Shown: positions 17,384 through 25,850, counted from the stretch's first letter. The stretch is DNA of 64,000 bases from Streptomyces sp. SN-593 (GCF_016756395.1 NZ_AP018365.1:5211001-5275000), one strand, 5' to 3'. Translations and numbers: made by a program. Notes: generated by a model from the sequence alone, not told the origin.

Positions 17384-17692
17384 ATGGCGGGACAGAAGAT
17401 CCGCATCCGGCTCAAGGCCTACGACCACGAGGTCATCGACTCCTCGGCGAAGAAGATCGTCGAGACGGTGACCCGTACTGGTGCGCAGGTCGCGGGCCCG
17501 GTGCCGCTGCCCACTGAGAAGAACGTGTACTGCGTCATCAAGTCGCCGCACAAGTACAAGGACTCGCGCGAGCACTTCGAGATGCGCACGCACAAGCGCC
17601 TGATCGACATCCTCGACCCGACGCCCAAGACCGTTGACTCGTTGATGCGCCTGGACCTGCCGGCCGGCGTCGACATCGAGATCAAGCTCTGA
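17384..17692 (+). CDS. rpsJ: 30S ribosomal protein S10
   Basis: Head-domain protein of the 30S subunit, also the NusE partner in transcription antitermination; 102 residues, standard length. Conserved segments include KIRIRLKAYDHEVID at the N terminus and MRTHKRLIDILDPTPKT near the end. It is first in the large S10/spc cluster and has an exceptionally long leader. rplC starts 14 bp downstream. Confidence 0.98.
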   Translation: MAGQKIRIRLKAYDHEVIDSSAKKIVETVTRTGAQVAGPVPLPTEKNVYCVIKSPHKYKDSREHFEMRTHKRLIDILDPTPKTVDSLMRLDLPAGVDIEIKL

Positions 17693-17706
17693 GAGGCGCG
17701 GAGAAG

Positions 17707-18351
17707 ATGACCAAGCAGATCAAGGGCATCCTGGGCGAGAAGCTCGGCATGACCCAGGTCTGGGACGAGAACAACCGTGTCGTCCCGGTGACCGTGGTCA
17801 AGGCCGGCCCGAACGTCGTGACCCAGGTGCGTACCAACGACGCCGACGGCTACGAGTCGGTCCAGCTCGCCTTCGGCGAGATCGACCCGCGCAAGGTGAA
17901 CAAGCCCCTCAAGGGCCACTTCGCCAAGGCCGACGTCACCCCGCGCCGCCACCTCGTGGAGCTGCGCACCGCCGACGCCGCCGAGTACACCCTCGGCCAG
18001 GAGATCACCGCCGAGGTGTTCGAGGCCGGTGTCAAGGTCGACGTGACCGGCAAGAGCAAGGGCAAGGGCTTCGCCGGTGTCATGAAGCGCCACAACTTCA
18101 AGGGCCTCGGCGCCGGCCACGGTGTCCAGCGCAAGCACCGCTCTCCCGGTTCCATCGGCGGCTGCGCCACCCCGGGCCGCGTGTTCAAGGGTCTGCGCAT
18201 GGCGGGCCGCATGGGCAACGAGCGGGTCACCACCCAGAACCTGACCGTTCACGCCGTTGACGCGGAGAAGGGCCTGCTGCTCATCAAGGGCGCGGTTCCC
18301 GGTCCGAACGGCGGCCTCGTCCTGGTCCGCAGCGCGGCCAAGGGGGCCTGA
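17707..18351 (+). CDS. rplC: 50S ribosomal protein L3
   Basis: Early-assembly 23S rRNA-binding protein whose central loop reaches the peptidyl-transferase centre. It has 214 residues. The signature region FAGVMKRHNFKG and the segment GSIGGCATPGRV belong to that loop; the latter holds the glutamine-methylation region of some bacteria, but here the residues differ. It lies in tight order between rpsJ and rplD (5-bp gap). Confidence 0.97.
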   Translation: MTKQIKGILGEKLGMTQVWDENNRVVPVTVVKAGPNVVTQVRTNDADGYESVQLAFGEIDPRKVNKPLKGHFAKADVTPRRHLVELRTADAAEYTLGQEITAEVFEAGVKVDVTGKSKGKGFAGVMKRHNFKGLGAGHGVQRKHRSPGSIGGCATPGRVFKGLRMAGRMGNERVTTQNLTVHAVDAEKGLLLIKGAVPGPNGGLVLVRSAAKGA

Positions 18352-18356
18352 AGGAT

Positions 18357-19010
18357 ATGAGCACCAGCATCGACATCCTGTCGCCCGCGGGCGACACCAC
18401 CGGGACCGTAGAGCTCCCGGCCGAGATCTTCGACGCCAAGGTCAGCATCCCGCTGATCCACCAGGTCGTCGTCGCGCAGCTTGCCGCCGCCCGCCAGGGC
18501 ACGCACAAGGTCAAGACGCGTGGCGAGGTCCGCGGTGGTGGCAAGAAGCCGTACCGCCAGAAGGGCACCGGCCGCGCCCGCCAGGGCTCGACCCGCGCGC
18601 CGCAGTTCGCCGGCGGTGGCGTCGTGCACGGCCCCGTGCCGCGCGACTACTCGCAGCGCACGCCCAAGAAGATGATCAAGGCCGCCCTGCGTGGCGCCCT
18701 GACCGACCGCGCCCGGCACAGCCGCATCCACGTCGTGACCGACCTGGTCGAGGGCAGCGCGCCGTCGACGAAGGCCGCGAAGACGCTGCTGGGCAAGATC
18801 AGCGAGCGCAAGAACGTGCTGCTCGTCGTCGAGCGCTCCGACGAGGCCGGGTGGCTGTCCGCCCGCAACCTCCCCCAGGTGCACATCCTGGAGGCCGGTC
18901 AGCTCAACACGTACGACGTGCTCGTCTCCGACGACGTGGTCTTCACCAAGGCCGCCTTCGACCGCTTCATCGGTAACGGCGCCGCCGAGACCGAAGGGAG
19001 CGACGCCTGA
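18357..19010 (+). CDS. rplD: 50S ribosomal protein L4
   Basis: L4 lines the exit tunnel and in E. coli also represses the S10 operon. It has 217 residues. The internal loop rich in Gly, Arg and Lys (TRGEVRGGGKKPYRQKGTGR, about residues 57-76) is the tunnel extension where macrolide-resistance changes map elsewhere; it looks wild-type. The stop codon overlaps the rplW start by one base. Confidence 0.97.
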   Translation: MSTSIDILSPAGDTTGTVELPAEIFDAKVSIPLIHQVVVAQLAAARQGTHKVKTRGEVRGGGKKPYRQKGTGRARQGSTRAPQFAGGGVVHGPVPRDYSQRTPKKMIKAALRGALTDRARHSRIHVVTDLVEGSAPSTKAAKTLLGKISERKNVLLVVERSDEAGWLSARNLPQVHILEAGQLNTYDVLVSDDVVFTKAAFDRFIGNGAAETEGSDA

Positions 19011-19372
19011 TGGCCGAGCAGACCGAACTGACCGAGGCCACCGACCAGGCGTCGGCCGCCGAGATCACCAGCAAGACCTTCACGGACCCGCGCGACCTGC
19101 TGATCAAGCCGGTCGTCTCCGAGAAGAGCTACGCGCTGCTGGACGACAACAAGTACACCTTCGTCGTCGACCCGCGCGCCAACAAGACCCAGATCCGGCA
19201 GGCCGTCGAGGCGGTCTTCCAGGTCAAGGTCACCGGGGTCAACACGATCAACCGGCAGGGCAAGCGCAAGCGCACCCGCACCGGTTTCGGCAAGCGGGCC
19301 AACACCAAGCGCGCCATCGTGACCCTTGCCGAGGGCGACCGCATCGACATCTTCGGCGGTCCGGTCTCCTAA
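19010..19372 (+). CDS. rplW: 50S ribosomal protein L23 with N-terminal extension
   Basis: L23 sits at the tunnel exit and docks trigger factor and SRP. It has 120 residues: about 24 acidic, Thr/Ala-rich residues precede the conserved core, which begins DPRDLLIKPVVSEKS. The ATG overlaps the rplD stop codon (TGATG), indicating translational coupling. Confidence 0.97.
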   Translation: MAEQTELTEATDQASAAEITSKTFTDPRDLLIKPVVSEKSYALLDDNKYTFVVDPRANKTQIRQAVEAVFQVKVTGVNTINRQGKRKRTRTGFGKRANTKRAIVTLAEGDRIDIFGGPVS

Positions 19373-19391
19373 CGGAGGTCGGATCGAGTCG

Positions 19392-19415
19392 AAGTCCGGA
19401 ATATTCCGAGGACTT
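19392..19415 (+). promoter_or_regulatory. Hairpin overlapping the rplB ribosome-binding site
   Basis: AAGTCCGGA (19392-19400) pairs with TCC and GGACTT (19405-19407, 19410-19415) with a GA bulge and an ATAT loop. The 3' arm contains the likely Shine-Dalgarno GAGGA (19408-19412) of rplB. This could sequester the site and limit L2 translation. Confidence 0.4.
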
Positions 19416-19419
19416 AAGA

Positions 19420-20256
19420 ATGGGTATCCGCAAGTACAAGCCGACGACCCCGGGCCGTCGTGGCTCCAGCGTCGCCGACTTCGTCGAGATCACGCGGTCC
19501 ACGCCGGAGAAGTCGCTGGTCCGCCCGCTGCACAGCAAGGGTGGCCGTAACAACGCTGGTCGTGTGACCGTTCGCCACCAGGGCGGTGGCCACAAGCGCG
19601 CCTACCGGGTGATCGACTTCCGTCGGCACGACAAGGACGGCGTGCCCGCCAAGGTCGCGCACATCGAGTACGACCCCAACCGCACCGCGCGCATCGCGCT
19701 GCTGCACTACGCGGACGGCGAGAAGCGCTACATCCTCGCCCCCGCCCGCCTGCAGCAGGGCGACCGGATCGAGAACGGCCCCAGCGCCGACATCAAGCCG
19801 GGCAACAACCTGCCGCTGCGCAACATCCCGGTCGGTACCACGATCCACGCGATCGAGCTGCGGCCCGGTGGCGGCGCCAAGATCTCCCGCTCCGCGGGCG
19901 CCTCGGTGCAGCTCCTGGCGAAGGAAGGCAACATGGCCACCCTTCGCATGCCGTCCGGCGAGGTCCGGATGGTCGACGTCCGCTGCCGCGCCACCATCGG
20001 CGAGGTCGGCAACGCCGAGCAGTCGAACATCAACTGGGGCAAGGCCGGCCGCATGCGGTGGAAGGGCGTCCGCCCGACCGTCCGCGGTGTCGCCATGAAC
20101 CCGGTGGACCACCCGCACGGTGGTGGTGAGGGCAAGACCTCCGGTGGTCGCCACCCGGTCTCCCCCTGGGGTCAGAAGGAGGGTCGTACTCGTTCTCCCA
20201 AGAAGGCGAGCAACAAGTACATCGTCCGCCGCCGCAAGACGAACAAGAAGCGCTAG
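19420..20256 (+). CDS. rplB: 50S ribosomal protein L2
   Basis: L2 is one of the most conserved ribosomal proteins, needed for subunit association and peptidyl transfer; 278 residues. The C-terminal segment MNPVDHPHGGGEGK carries the essential histidine near the peptidyl-transferase centre. It starts 47 bp after rplW, the widest gap in this part of the operon, and a hairpin covers its ribosome-binding site. Confidence 0.98.
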   Translation: MGIRKYKPTTPGRRGSSVADFVEITRSTPEKSLVRPLHSKGGRNNAGRVTVRHQGGGHKRAYRVIDFRRHDKDGVPAKVAHIEYDPNRTARIALLHYADGEKRYILAPARLQQGDRIENGPSADIKPGNNLPLRNIPVGTTIHAIELRPGGGAKISRSAGASVQLLAKEGNMATLRMPSGEVRMVDVRCRATIGEVGNAEQSNINWGKAGRMRWKGVRPTVRGVAMNPVDHPHGGGEGKTSGGRHPVSPWGQKEGRTRSPKKASNKYIVRRRKTNKKR

Positions 20257-20268
20257 GAGCGGGTTTAG

Positions 20269-20550
20269 ATGCCGCGGAGTCTCAAGAAGGGGCCCTTCGT
20301 CGACGACCACCTGATCAAGAAGGTGGATGTCCAGAACGAGGCTGGCACCAAGAACGTCATCAAGACCTGGTCCCGCCGCTCGATGATCGTCCCGGCCATG
20401 CTGGGCCACACGATCGCGGTGCACGACGGCCGTAAGCACGTCCCGGTGTTTGTCACTGAGTCGATGGTCGGCCACAAGCTCGGCGAGTTCGCGCCGACCC
20501 GTACCTTCCGCGGTCACGAGAAGGACGACCGCAAGGCGCGGCGTCGCTGA
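20269..20550 (+). CDS. rpsS: 30S ribosomal protein S19
   Basis: Head protein of the 30S subunit that contacts S13 and A-site tRNA; 93 residues, standard. Conserved N terminus PRSLKKGPFVD and C-terminal GEFAPTRTFRGHEKDDRKARR are present. It is 12 bp after rplB in the S10 operon. Confidence 0.97.
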   Translation: MPRSLKKGPFVDDHLIKKVDVQNEAGTKNVIKTWSRRSMIVPAMLGHTIAVHDGRKHVPVFVTESMVGHKLGEFAPTRTFRGHEKDDRKARRR

Positions 20551-20598
20551 TCCAGCGGCGAGAAGCGACCGACCATGACAGACACTGAAGGGACAACC

Positions 20599-20946
20599 AT
20601 GGAAGCCAGGGCCCAGGCGCGGTACATCCGCGTCACGCCCATGAAGGCCCGCCGCGTGGTGGACCTCATCCGTGGCATGAATGCCACGGAGGCTCAGGCG
20701 GTCCTGCGTTTCACGCCGCAGGCCGCGAGCGAGCCGGTGGGCAAGGTGCTGGACAGCGCCATCGCCAACGCCGCGCACAACTACGACCACACGGACGCCG
20801 AGTCGCTGTACATCAGCGAGGCGTACGTGGACGAGGGCCCGACCCTGAAGCGGTTCCGGCCGCGCGCCCAGGGCCGCGCCTACCGCATCCGCAAGCGGAC
20901 GAGTCACATCACCGTGGTCGTTGCCAGCAAGGAAGGGACCCGGTAA
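20599..20946 (+). CDS. rplV: 50S ribosomal protein L22
   Basis: L22 contacts all 23S rRNA domains, and its beta-hairpin lines the exit tunnel. ATG 20599 (115 residues) is preferred because GAAGGGA lies just upstream and MEARAQARYIRVTPMKAR is the family start; an in-frame ATG at 20575 would add eight residues with a weak site. The hairpin region FRPRAQGRAYRIRKRTSH has no visible macrolide-resistance change. Its stop codon overlaps the rpsC start. Confidence 0.95.
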   Translation: MEARAQARYIRVTPMKARRVVDLIRGMNATEAQAVLRFTPQAASEPVGKVLDSAIANAAHNYDHTDAESLYISEAYVDEGPTLKRFRPRAQGRAYRIRKRTSHITVVVASKEGTR

Positions 20947-21782
20947 TGGGCCAGAAGGTTAACCCTTACGGGTTCCGGCTCGGCATCACCACGGACTTCA
21001 AGTCCCGGTGGTACGCCGACAAGCTCTACAAGGACTACGTCAAGGAAGACGTCGCCATCCGCCGGATGATGACGCAGGGCATGGAGCGGGCCGGCATCTC
21101 CAAGGTGGAGATCGAGCGCACCCGTGACCGCGTCCGCGTCGACATCCACACCGCCCGGCCGGGCATCGTCATCGGCCGCCGCGGCGCGGAGGCCGACCGC
21201 ATCCGCGGCGACCTGGAGAAGCTGACCGGCAAGCAGGTGCAGCTCAACATCCTCGAGGTCAAGAACCCCGAGATGGACGCGCAGCTCGTGGCCCAGGCGG
21301 TCGCCGAGCAGCTCTCCTCCCGGGTCTCCTTCCGCCGTGCCATGCGCAAGAGCATGCAGGGCACGCTGAAGGCCGGCGCCAAGGGCATCAAGATCCAGTG
21401 CGGCGGCCGCCTCGGCGGCGCCGAGATGTCCCGCTCCGAGTTCTACCGCGAGGGCCGGGTGCCCCTGCACACCCTGCGGGCGAACGTGGACTACGGCTTC
21501 TTCGAGGCCAAGACCACCTTCGGCCGGATCGGTGTGAAGGTGTGGATCTACAAGGGCGACGTGAAGAACATCGCCGAGGTCCGCGCCGAGAACGCCGCCG
21601 CCCGCGCCGGCAACCGCCCGGCCCGCGGTGGTGGCAACGAGCGTCCGCAGCGCCGCGGTGGCGAGCGCGGCGGCCGTGGCCGTCGTCCCCAGACGGACGG
21701 TGCCGCGTCGGCCCCCAAGGCCGAGGCGCCCGCTCCCGTCGAGGCGGCCCCGGCTGCTGAGACCCCCGGAACGGAAGGCTAA
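20946..21782 (+). CDS. rpsC: 30S ribosomal protein S3 with basic C-terminal extension
   Basis: S3 forms the mRNA entry channel with S4 and S5. It has 278 residues: an N-terminal KH domain (IVIGRRGAEADRIRGDL, about residues 75-91), the C-terminal domain to about residue 212, then a 65-residue Arg/Gly-rich and Ala/Pro-rich extension (GNRPARGGGNERPQRRGGER) that is common in actinobacteria but variable. It overlaps rplV by one base. Confidence 0.97.
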   Translation: MGQKVNPYGFRLGITTDFKSRWYADKLYKDYVKEDVAIRRMMTQGMERAGISKVEIERTRDRVRVDIHTARPGIVIGRRGAEADRIRGDLEKLTGKQVQLNILEVKNPEMDAQLVAQAVAEQLSSRVSFRRAMRKSMQGTLKAGAKGIKIQCGGRLGGAEMSRSEFYREGRVPLHTLRANVDYGFFEAKTTFGRIGVKVWIYKGDVKNIAEVRAENAAARAGNRPARGGGNERPQRRGGERGGRGRRPQTDGAASAPKAEAPAPVEAAPAAETPGTEG

Positions 21783-21787
21783 GTACC

Positions 21788-22207
21788 ATGCTGATCCCCC
21801 GTAGGGTCAAGCACCGCAAGCAGCACCACCCCACCCGGCGCGGTATGGCCAAGGGCGGCACGGAGCTGGCGTTCGGCGAGTTCGGTCTCCAGGCCATCAC
21901 GCCCGCCTACGTGACCAACCGGCAGATCGAGTCCGCTCGTATCTCCATCACCCGCCACATCAAGCGCGGCGGCAAGGTCTGGATCAACATCTACCCGGAC
22001 CGCCCGCTGACCAAGAAGCCGGCTGAGACCCGCATGGGTTCCGGCAAGGGTTCGCCGGAGTGGTGGATCGCGAACGTCAAGCCCGGTCGGGTGATGTTCG
22101 AGCTGTCCTTCCCGAATGAGAAGGTTGCGCGCGAGGCGCTGACCCGCGCCGCGCACAAGCTTCCGATGAAGTGCCGCATCGTGCGGCGCGAGGCAGGTGA
22201 GTCGTGA
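21788..22207 (+). CDS. rplP: 50S ribosomal protein L16
   Basis: L16 lies near the A site and supports tRNA accommodation; 139 residues. Conserved N terminus MLIPRRVKHRKQHHP and the RPLTKKPAETRMGSGKG loop facing the A-site tRNA are intact. It is five bases after rpsC and overlaps rpmC by one base. Confidence 0.98.
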   Translation: MLIPRRVKHRKQHHPTRRGMAKGGTELAFGEFGLQAITPAYVTNRQIESARISITRHIKRGGKVWINIYPDRPLTKKPAETRMGSGKGSPEWWIANVKPGRVMFELSFPNEKVAREALTRAAHKLPMKCRIVRREAGES

Positions 22208-22431
22208 TGGCGGCCGGTACCAAGGCGACCGAGCTGCGCCAGCTTGGCGACGAGGACCTCGTCGGCAAGCTGCGTGAGGCCAAGGAGGAGCTGTTCAACC
22301 TCCGCTTCCAGGCGGCCACCGGACAGCTTGAGAACAACTCCCGGCTCAAGACCGTCCGCAAGGACATCGCCCGGATCTACACCCTCATGCGTGAGCGTGA
22401 GCTCGGCATCGAGACGGTGGAGAGCGCCTGA
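22207..22431 (+). CDS. rpmC: 50S ribosomal protein L29
   Basis: Small helical protein at the tunnel exit next to L23; 74 residues. ATG 22207 shares its A with the rplP stop codon; an overlapping GTG at 22204 is less likely. The characteristic NLRFQAATGQLEN and the KDIARIYTLMRERE helix are present. Its stop overlaps the rpsQ start. Confidence 0.96.
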   Translation: MAAGTKATELRQLGDEDLVGKLREAKEELFNLRFQAATGQLENNSRLKTVRKDIARIYTLMRERELGIETVESA

Positions 22432-22712
22432 TGAGCGAGAAGAATGTGACTGAGACCAACGCGCGCGGCTTCCGCAAGACCCGTGAGGGCCTCGTGGTCA
22501 GCGACAAGATGGACAAGACCGTGGTGGTCGCCGTCGAGGACCGCGTGAAGCACGCGCTCTACGGCAAGGTCATCCGCCGCACCAACAAGCTCAAGGCCCA
22601 CGACGAGCAGAACGCCGCCGGCATCGGCGACCGCGTGCTCCTCATGGAGACCCGGCCGCAGTCCGCGACCAAGCGGTGGCGCGTCGTGGAGATCCTCGAG
22701 AAGGCCAAGTAG
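22431..22712 (+). CDS. rpsQ: 30S ribosomal protein S17
   Basis: 16S rRNA-binding OB-fold protein; 93 residues. The core GLVVSDKMDKTVVVAVEDRV is typical, preceded by about 18 extra N-terminal residues. It overlaps rpmC by one base and closes the S10 part of the block. A 116-bp gap with two hairpins follows before rplN. Confidence 0.97.
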   Translation: MSEKNVTETNARGFRKTREGLVVSDKMDKTVVVAVEDRVKHALYGKVIRRTNKLKAHDEQNAAGIGDRVLLMETRPQSATKRWRVVEILEKAK

Positions 22713-22722
22713 CCAAGTAATT

Positions 22723-22800
22723 CCTGCGGGGATTCCCTCGCAGGACGGTTCCGCCAGGCTCGGCGGGCGCCGCGTGGAGTGCTCCGCGCGGCGCCCGCCG
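22723..22800 (+). promoter_or_regulatory. Twin hairpins at the S10/spc boundary
   Basis: A first hairpin (CCTGCG at 22723-22728 with CGCAGG at 22739-22744) is followed by a perfect 14-bp stem (22761-22774 with 22787-22800) that closes further through GGA/TCC. Ribosomal protein genes continue on both sides without a T-run, so attenuation, processing or protein binding is more likely than full termination. Confidence 0.5.
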
Positions 22801-22828
22801 GGAACCGGCAGACAAACAGGAGATAGAC

Positions 22829-23197
22829 GTGATCCAGCAGGAGTCGCGACTTCGTGTCGCCGACAACACTGGTGCCAAGGAGATCCTTTGCATCCGTGTT
22901 CTCGGTGGCTCGGGTCGCCGCTACGCGGGCATCGGTGACGTCATCGTCGCCACCGTCAAGGACGCGATCCCCGGTGGCAACGTGAAGAAGGGCGAGGTCG
23001 TCAAGGCTGTCGTCGTGCGCACCGTCAAGGAGCGCCGCCGTGCCGACGGCTCGTACATCCGCTTCGACGAGAACGCGGCGGTCATCCTCAAGAACGACGG
23101 TGACCCCCGCGGCACCCGCATCTTCGGCCCGGTCGGCCGTGAGCTGCGCGAGAAGAGGTTCATGAAGATCGTCTCGCTCGCGCCGGAGGTGCTGTAA
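22829..23197 (+). CDS. rplN: 50S ribosomal protein L14
   Basis: L14 forms an inter-subunit bridge and interacts with L19; 122 residues, standard. GTG 22829 follows AGGAGAT, giving the family start IQQESRLRVADNTGAKE. The signature VKEAxxG-like region reads TVKDAIPGGNVKKGEVVKAV. It is the first gene of the spc-type part of the cluster. Confidence 0.97.
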   Translation: MIQQESRLRVADNTGAKEILCIRVLGGSGRRYAGIGDVIVATVKDAIPGGNVKKGEVVKAVVVRTVKERRRADGSYIRFDENAAVILKNDGDPRGTRIFGPVGRELREKRFMKIVSLAPEVL

Positions 23198-23200
23198 CCG

Positions 23201-23524
23201 ATGAAGATCAAGAAGGGCGACCTGGTTCAGGTCATCACCGGCAAGGACAAGGGCAAGCAGGGCAAGGTCATCGTGGCCTACCCCCGCGAGGACCGGGTCC
23301 TGGTCGAGGGTGTCAACCGGGTCAAGAAGCACACCAAGGCCGGCCAGACCGACCGCGGTTCGAAGACCGGCGGGATCATCACCACCGAGGCGCCGATCCA
23401 CGTCAGCAACGTGCAGCTTGTTGTTGAGAAGGACGGCAAGAAGGTCGTGACCCGCGTCGGCTACCGCTTCGACGACGAGGGCACCAAGATCCGCGTTGCC
23501 AAGCGGACCGGTGAGGACATCTGA
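23201..23524 (+). CDS. rplX: 50S ribosomal protein L24
   Basis: Assembly initiator for the 50S subunit with a KOW motif (KKGDLVQVITGKDKGKQGKV, residues 3-22); 107 residues. It lies 3 bp after rplN. The standard order rplN-rplX-rplE is kept. Confidence 0.97.
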   Translation: MKIKKGDLVQVITGKDKGKQGKVIVAYPREDRVLVEGVNRVKKHTKAGQTDRGSKTGGIITTEAPIHVSNVQLVVEKDGKKVVTRVGYRFDDEGTKIRVAKRTGEDI

Positions 23525-23525
23525 G

Positions 23526-24107
23526 ATGACTACTGCAACTTCAGGTGCCGCTGCCACCAGCACCGCTCCGCGTCTCAAGTCGCGCTACCGCGAGGAGATC
23601 GCGGGCAAGCTGCGTGAGCAGTTCGAGTACGAGAACGTCATGCAGATCCCCGGTCTCACCAAGATCGTGGTCAACATGGGTGTGGGCGACGCCGCCCGCG
23701 ACTCCAAGCTGATCGAGGGCGCGATCCGCGACCTCGCCACGATCACCGGTCAGAAGCCGCAGGTCACCAAGGCCCGTAAGTCCATCGCGCAGTTCAAGCT
23801 GCGCGAGGGTCAGCCGATCGGCGCGCACGTCACGCTGCGCGGTGACCGGATGTGGGAGTTCCTGGACCGCCTGCTGTCGCTGGCGCTGCCGCGTATCCGC
23901 GACTTCCGCGGCCTGTCGCCGAAGCAGTTCGACGGCCGGGGCAACTACACCTTCGGTCTCACGGAGCAGGTCATGTTCCACGAGATCGACCAGGACAAGA
24001 TCGACCGGGTCCGGGGCATGGACATCACCGTGGTCACCACGGCGACCAACGACGACGAGGGTCGTGCCCTCCTTCGTCACCTCGGCTTCCCGTTCAAGGA
24101 GAACTGA
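23526..24107 (+). CDS. rplE: 50S ribosomal protein L5
   Basis: L5 binds 5S rRNA and contacts S13 in the central protuberance; 193 residues. ATG 23526 lies one base after the rplX stop and gives a short Ala/Thr-rich lead before the core PRLKSRYREEI. Conserved MQIPGLTKIVVNMGVGDA and FRGLSPKQFDGRGNY are present. Confidence 0.97.
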   Translation: MTTATSGAAATSTAPRLKSRYREEIAGKLREQFEYENVMQIPGLTKIVVNMGVGDAARDSKLIEGAIRDLATITGQKPQVTKARKSIAQFKLREGQPIGAHVTLRGDRMWEFLDRLLSLALPRIRDFRGLSPKQFDGRGNYTFGLTEQVMFHEIDQDKIDRVRGMDITVVTTATNDDEGRALLRHLGFPFKEN

Positions 24108-24109
24108 CC

Positions 24110-24295
24110 GTGGCGAAGAAGGCTCTGATCGCTAAGTCGGCTCGCAAGCCCAAGTTCGCTGTGCGCGCGTACAACCGCTGCCAGCGCTGTGGCCGGCCGC
24201 ACTCCGTCTACCGCAAGTTCGGCCTGTGCCGCGTGTGCCTTCGTGAGATGGCCCACCGTGGCGAGCTGCCGGGCGTGACCAAGAGCTCCTGGTAG
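24110..24295 (+). CDS. rpsN: 30S ribosomal protein S14, zinc-binding type Z
   Basis: Short 61-residue form of S14 from GTG 24110. Two CxxC pairs (C24, C27, C40, C43) form the zinc site of the type Z (C+) class. Actinobacteria often carry a second, zinc-free S14 elsewhere for zinc starvation; it is not in this window. It lies two bases after rplE. Confidence 0.96.
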   Translation: MAKKALIAKSARKPKFAVRAYNRCQRCGRPHSVYRKFGLCRVCLREMAHRGELPGVTKSSW

Positions 24296-24425
24296 TCCCC
24301 TCCCGGACATCAGGACCCGATCCACTACGCCGTAGGTCCCCGCACCACACCCGCTCCCGGCTCCGGCCGGGGGAGAGGGACGGAGCAGACAGGAAACCCC
24401 GGCGAGAGAGGCCCAGGGCCAACTC

Positions 24426-24824
24426 ATGACCATGACCGACCCCATCGCAGACATGCTGACCCGTCTGCGCAACGCGAACTCGGCGTACCACGACGACGTC
24501 GCGATGCCGTTCAGCAAGATCAAGTCGCACATCGCGGAGATCCTCCAGCAGGAGGGCTACATCACCGGCTGGAAGGTCGAGGAGGCCGAGGTCGGCAAGA
24601 ACCTCATCCTCGAGCTGAAGTTCGGCCCCAACCGCGAGCGCTCGATCGCCGGCATCAAGCGGATCAGCAAGCCGGGTCTTCGGGTCTACGCAAAGTCCAC
24701 CAACCTGCCTCGGGTGCTGGGCGGCCTCGGCGTGGCGATCATCTCCACGTCGCACGGACTGCTCACCGGCCAGCAGGCGCAGAAGAAGGGCGTGGGTGGG
24801 GAAGTCCTCGCCTACGTCTGGTAA
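24426..24824 (+). CDS. rpsH: 30S ribosomal protein S8
   Basis: Central-domain assembly protein of the 30S subunit and, in E. coli, repressor of the spc operon; 132 residues. A second ATG at 24432 is possible. Conserved start TDPIADMLTRLRNANSA and end KGVGGEVLAYVW. A 130-bp non-coding gap separates it from rpsN; I see no clear promoter in it. Confidence 0.97.
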   Translation: MTMTDPIADMLTRLRNANSAYHDDVAMPFSKIKSHIAEILQQEGYITGWKVEEAEVGKNLILELKFGPNRERSIAGIKRISKPGLRVYAKSTNLPRVLGGLGVAIISTSHGLLTGQQAQKKGVGGEVLAYVW

Positions 24825-24845
24825 CCGGGAAAGAGAGGTAGAGCA

Positions 24846-25385
24846 ATGTCGCGCATCGGCAAGCTGCCCATCTCGGTTCCCGCCGGAGTGGACGTCACCA
24901 TCGACGGCCGCACGGTCGCGGTGAAGGGCCCCAAGGGTTCGCTCACCCACACCGTCGCCGCGCCGATCGAGATCGCAAAGGGCGAGGACGGCGTGCTGCT
25001 GGTCACCCGCCCCAACGACGAGCGTGTCTCGAAGGCCCTGCACGGCCTGTCCCGCACGCTGGTGGCGAACATGATCACCGGCGTGACCGCGGGCTACAGC
25101 AAGTCCCTTGAGATCAGCGGTGTCGGGTACCGCGTCCAGGCGAAGGGCTCCAACCTGGAGTTCTCGCTCGGGTACAGCCACCCGATCCTCGTCGAGGCCC
25201 CCGAGGGCATCGCCTTCAAGGTCGAGTCCCCGGTGAAGTTCTCCGTCGAGGGCATCGACAAGCAGAAGGTCGGCGAAGTGGCCGCCAACATCCGCAAGTT
25301 GCGGAAGCCTGACCCGTACAAGGCGAAGGGCGTCAAGTACGCCGGCGAGGTCATCCGCCGCAAGGTCGGAAAGGCTGGTAAGTAG
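24846..25385 (+). CDS. rplF: 50S ribosomal protein L6
   Basis: L6 has two duplicated RNA-binding folds near the factor-binding site; 179 residues. The conserved start MSRIGKLPISVPAGV and the C-terminal signature region PDPYKAKGVKYAGEVIRRK are present. It is 21 bp after rpsH and two bases before rplR. Confidence 0.98.
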   Translation: MSRIGKLPISVPAGVDVTIDGRTVAVKGPKGSLTHTVAAPIEIAKGEDGVLLVTRPNDERVSKALHGLSRTLVANMITGVTAGYSKSLEISGVGYRVQAKGSNLEFSLGYSHPILVEAPEGIAFKVESPVKFSVEGIDKQKVGEVAANIRKLRKPDPYKAKGVKYAGEVIRRKVGKAGK

Positions 25386-25387
25386 CC

Positions 25388-25771
25388 ATGGCATACGGTG
25401 TCAAGATCGCCAAGGGCAAGGCGTACAAGGGTGCGGCGCTCAAGCGGCGCCACATCCGGGTCCGCAAGCGCGTCAACGGTACGTCCGAGCGCCCGCGCCT
25501 GGTGGTGACGCGGTCCAACCGCGGCATCGTGGCGCAGGTGATCGACGACCTGGCGGGCCACACGCTCGCGTCGGCGTCGACCCTGGACGCGTCCATCCGC
25601 GGCGGCGAAGGCGACAAGAGCGCCAAGGCGAAGCAGGTCGGCCAGCTCGTGGCCGAGCGTGCGAAGGCCAAGGGCGTCGAAGCTGTCGTCTTCGACCGTG
25701 GCGGCAACCAGTACGCTGGGCGGATCGCCGCCCTGGCGGACGCCGCCCGCGAGGCCGGCCTGAAGTTCTGA
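25388..25771 (+). CDS. rplR: 50S ribosomal protein L18
   Basis: 5S rRNA-binding protein of the central protuberance; 127 residues with a basic N-terminal arm (KIAKGKAYKGAALKRRH) and the typical end GRIAALADAAREAGLKF. It directly follows rplF. The 79-bp gap to rpsE holds a small TAGCG/CGCTA hairpin at 25813-25828. Confidence 0.97.
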   Translation: MAYGVKIAKGKAYKGAALKRRHIRVRKRVNGTSERPRLVVTRSNRGIVAQVIDDLAGHTLASASTLDASIRGGEGDKSAKAKQVGQLVAERAKAKGVEAVVFDRGGNQYAGRIAALADAAREAGLKF

Positions 25772-25850
25772 GCCGCCCGTCGCGGCAGCGACTTCAACGG
25801 TTGCTGCGTTGCTAGCGGAGAAACGCTAAGAGGATCGAGAGGTAATTCCA

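Noticed and set aside
16706..17692. Long N-terminal extension of rpsJ
   Set aside because: S10 is conserved from 17384; upstream is leader with hairpins and a promoter.
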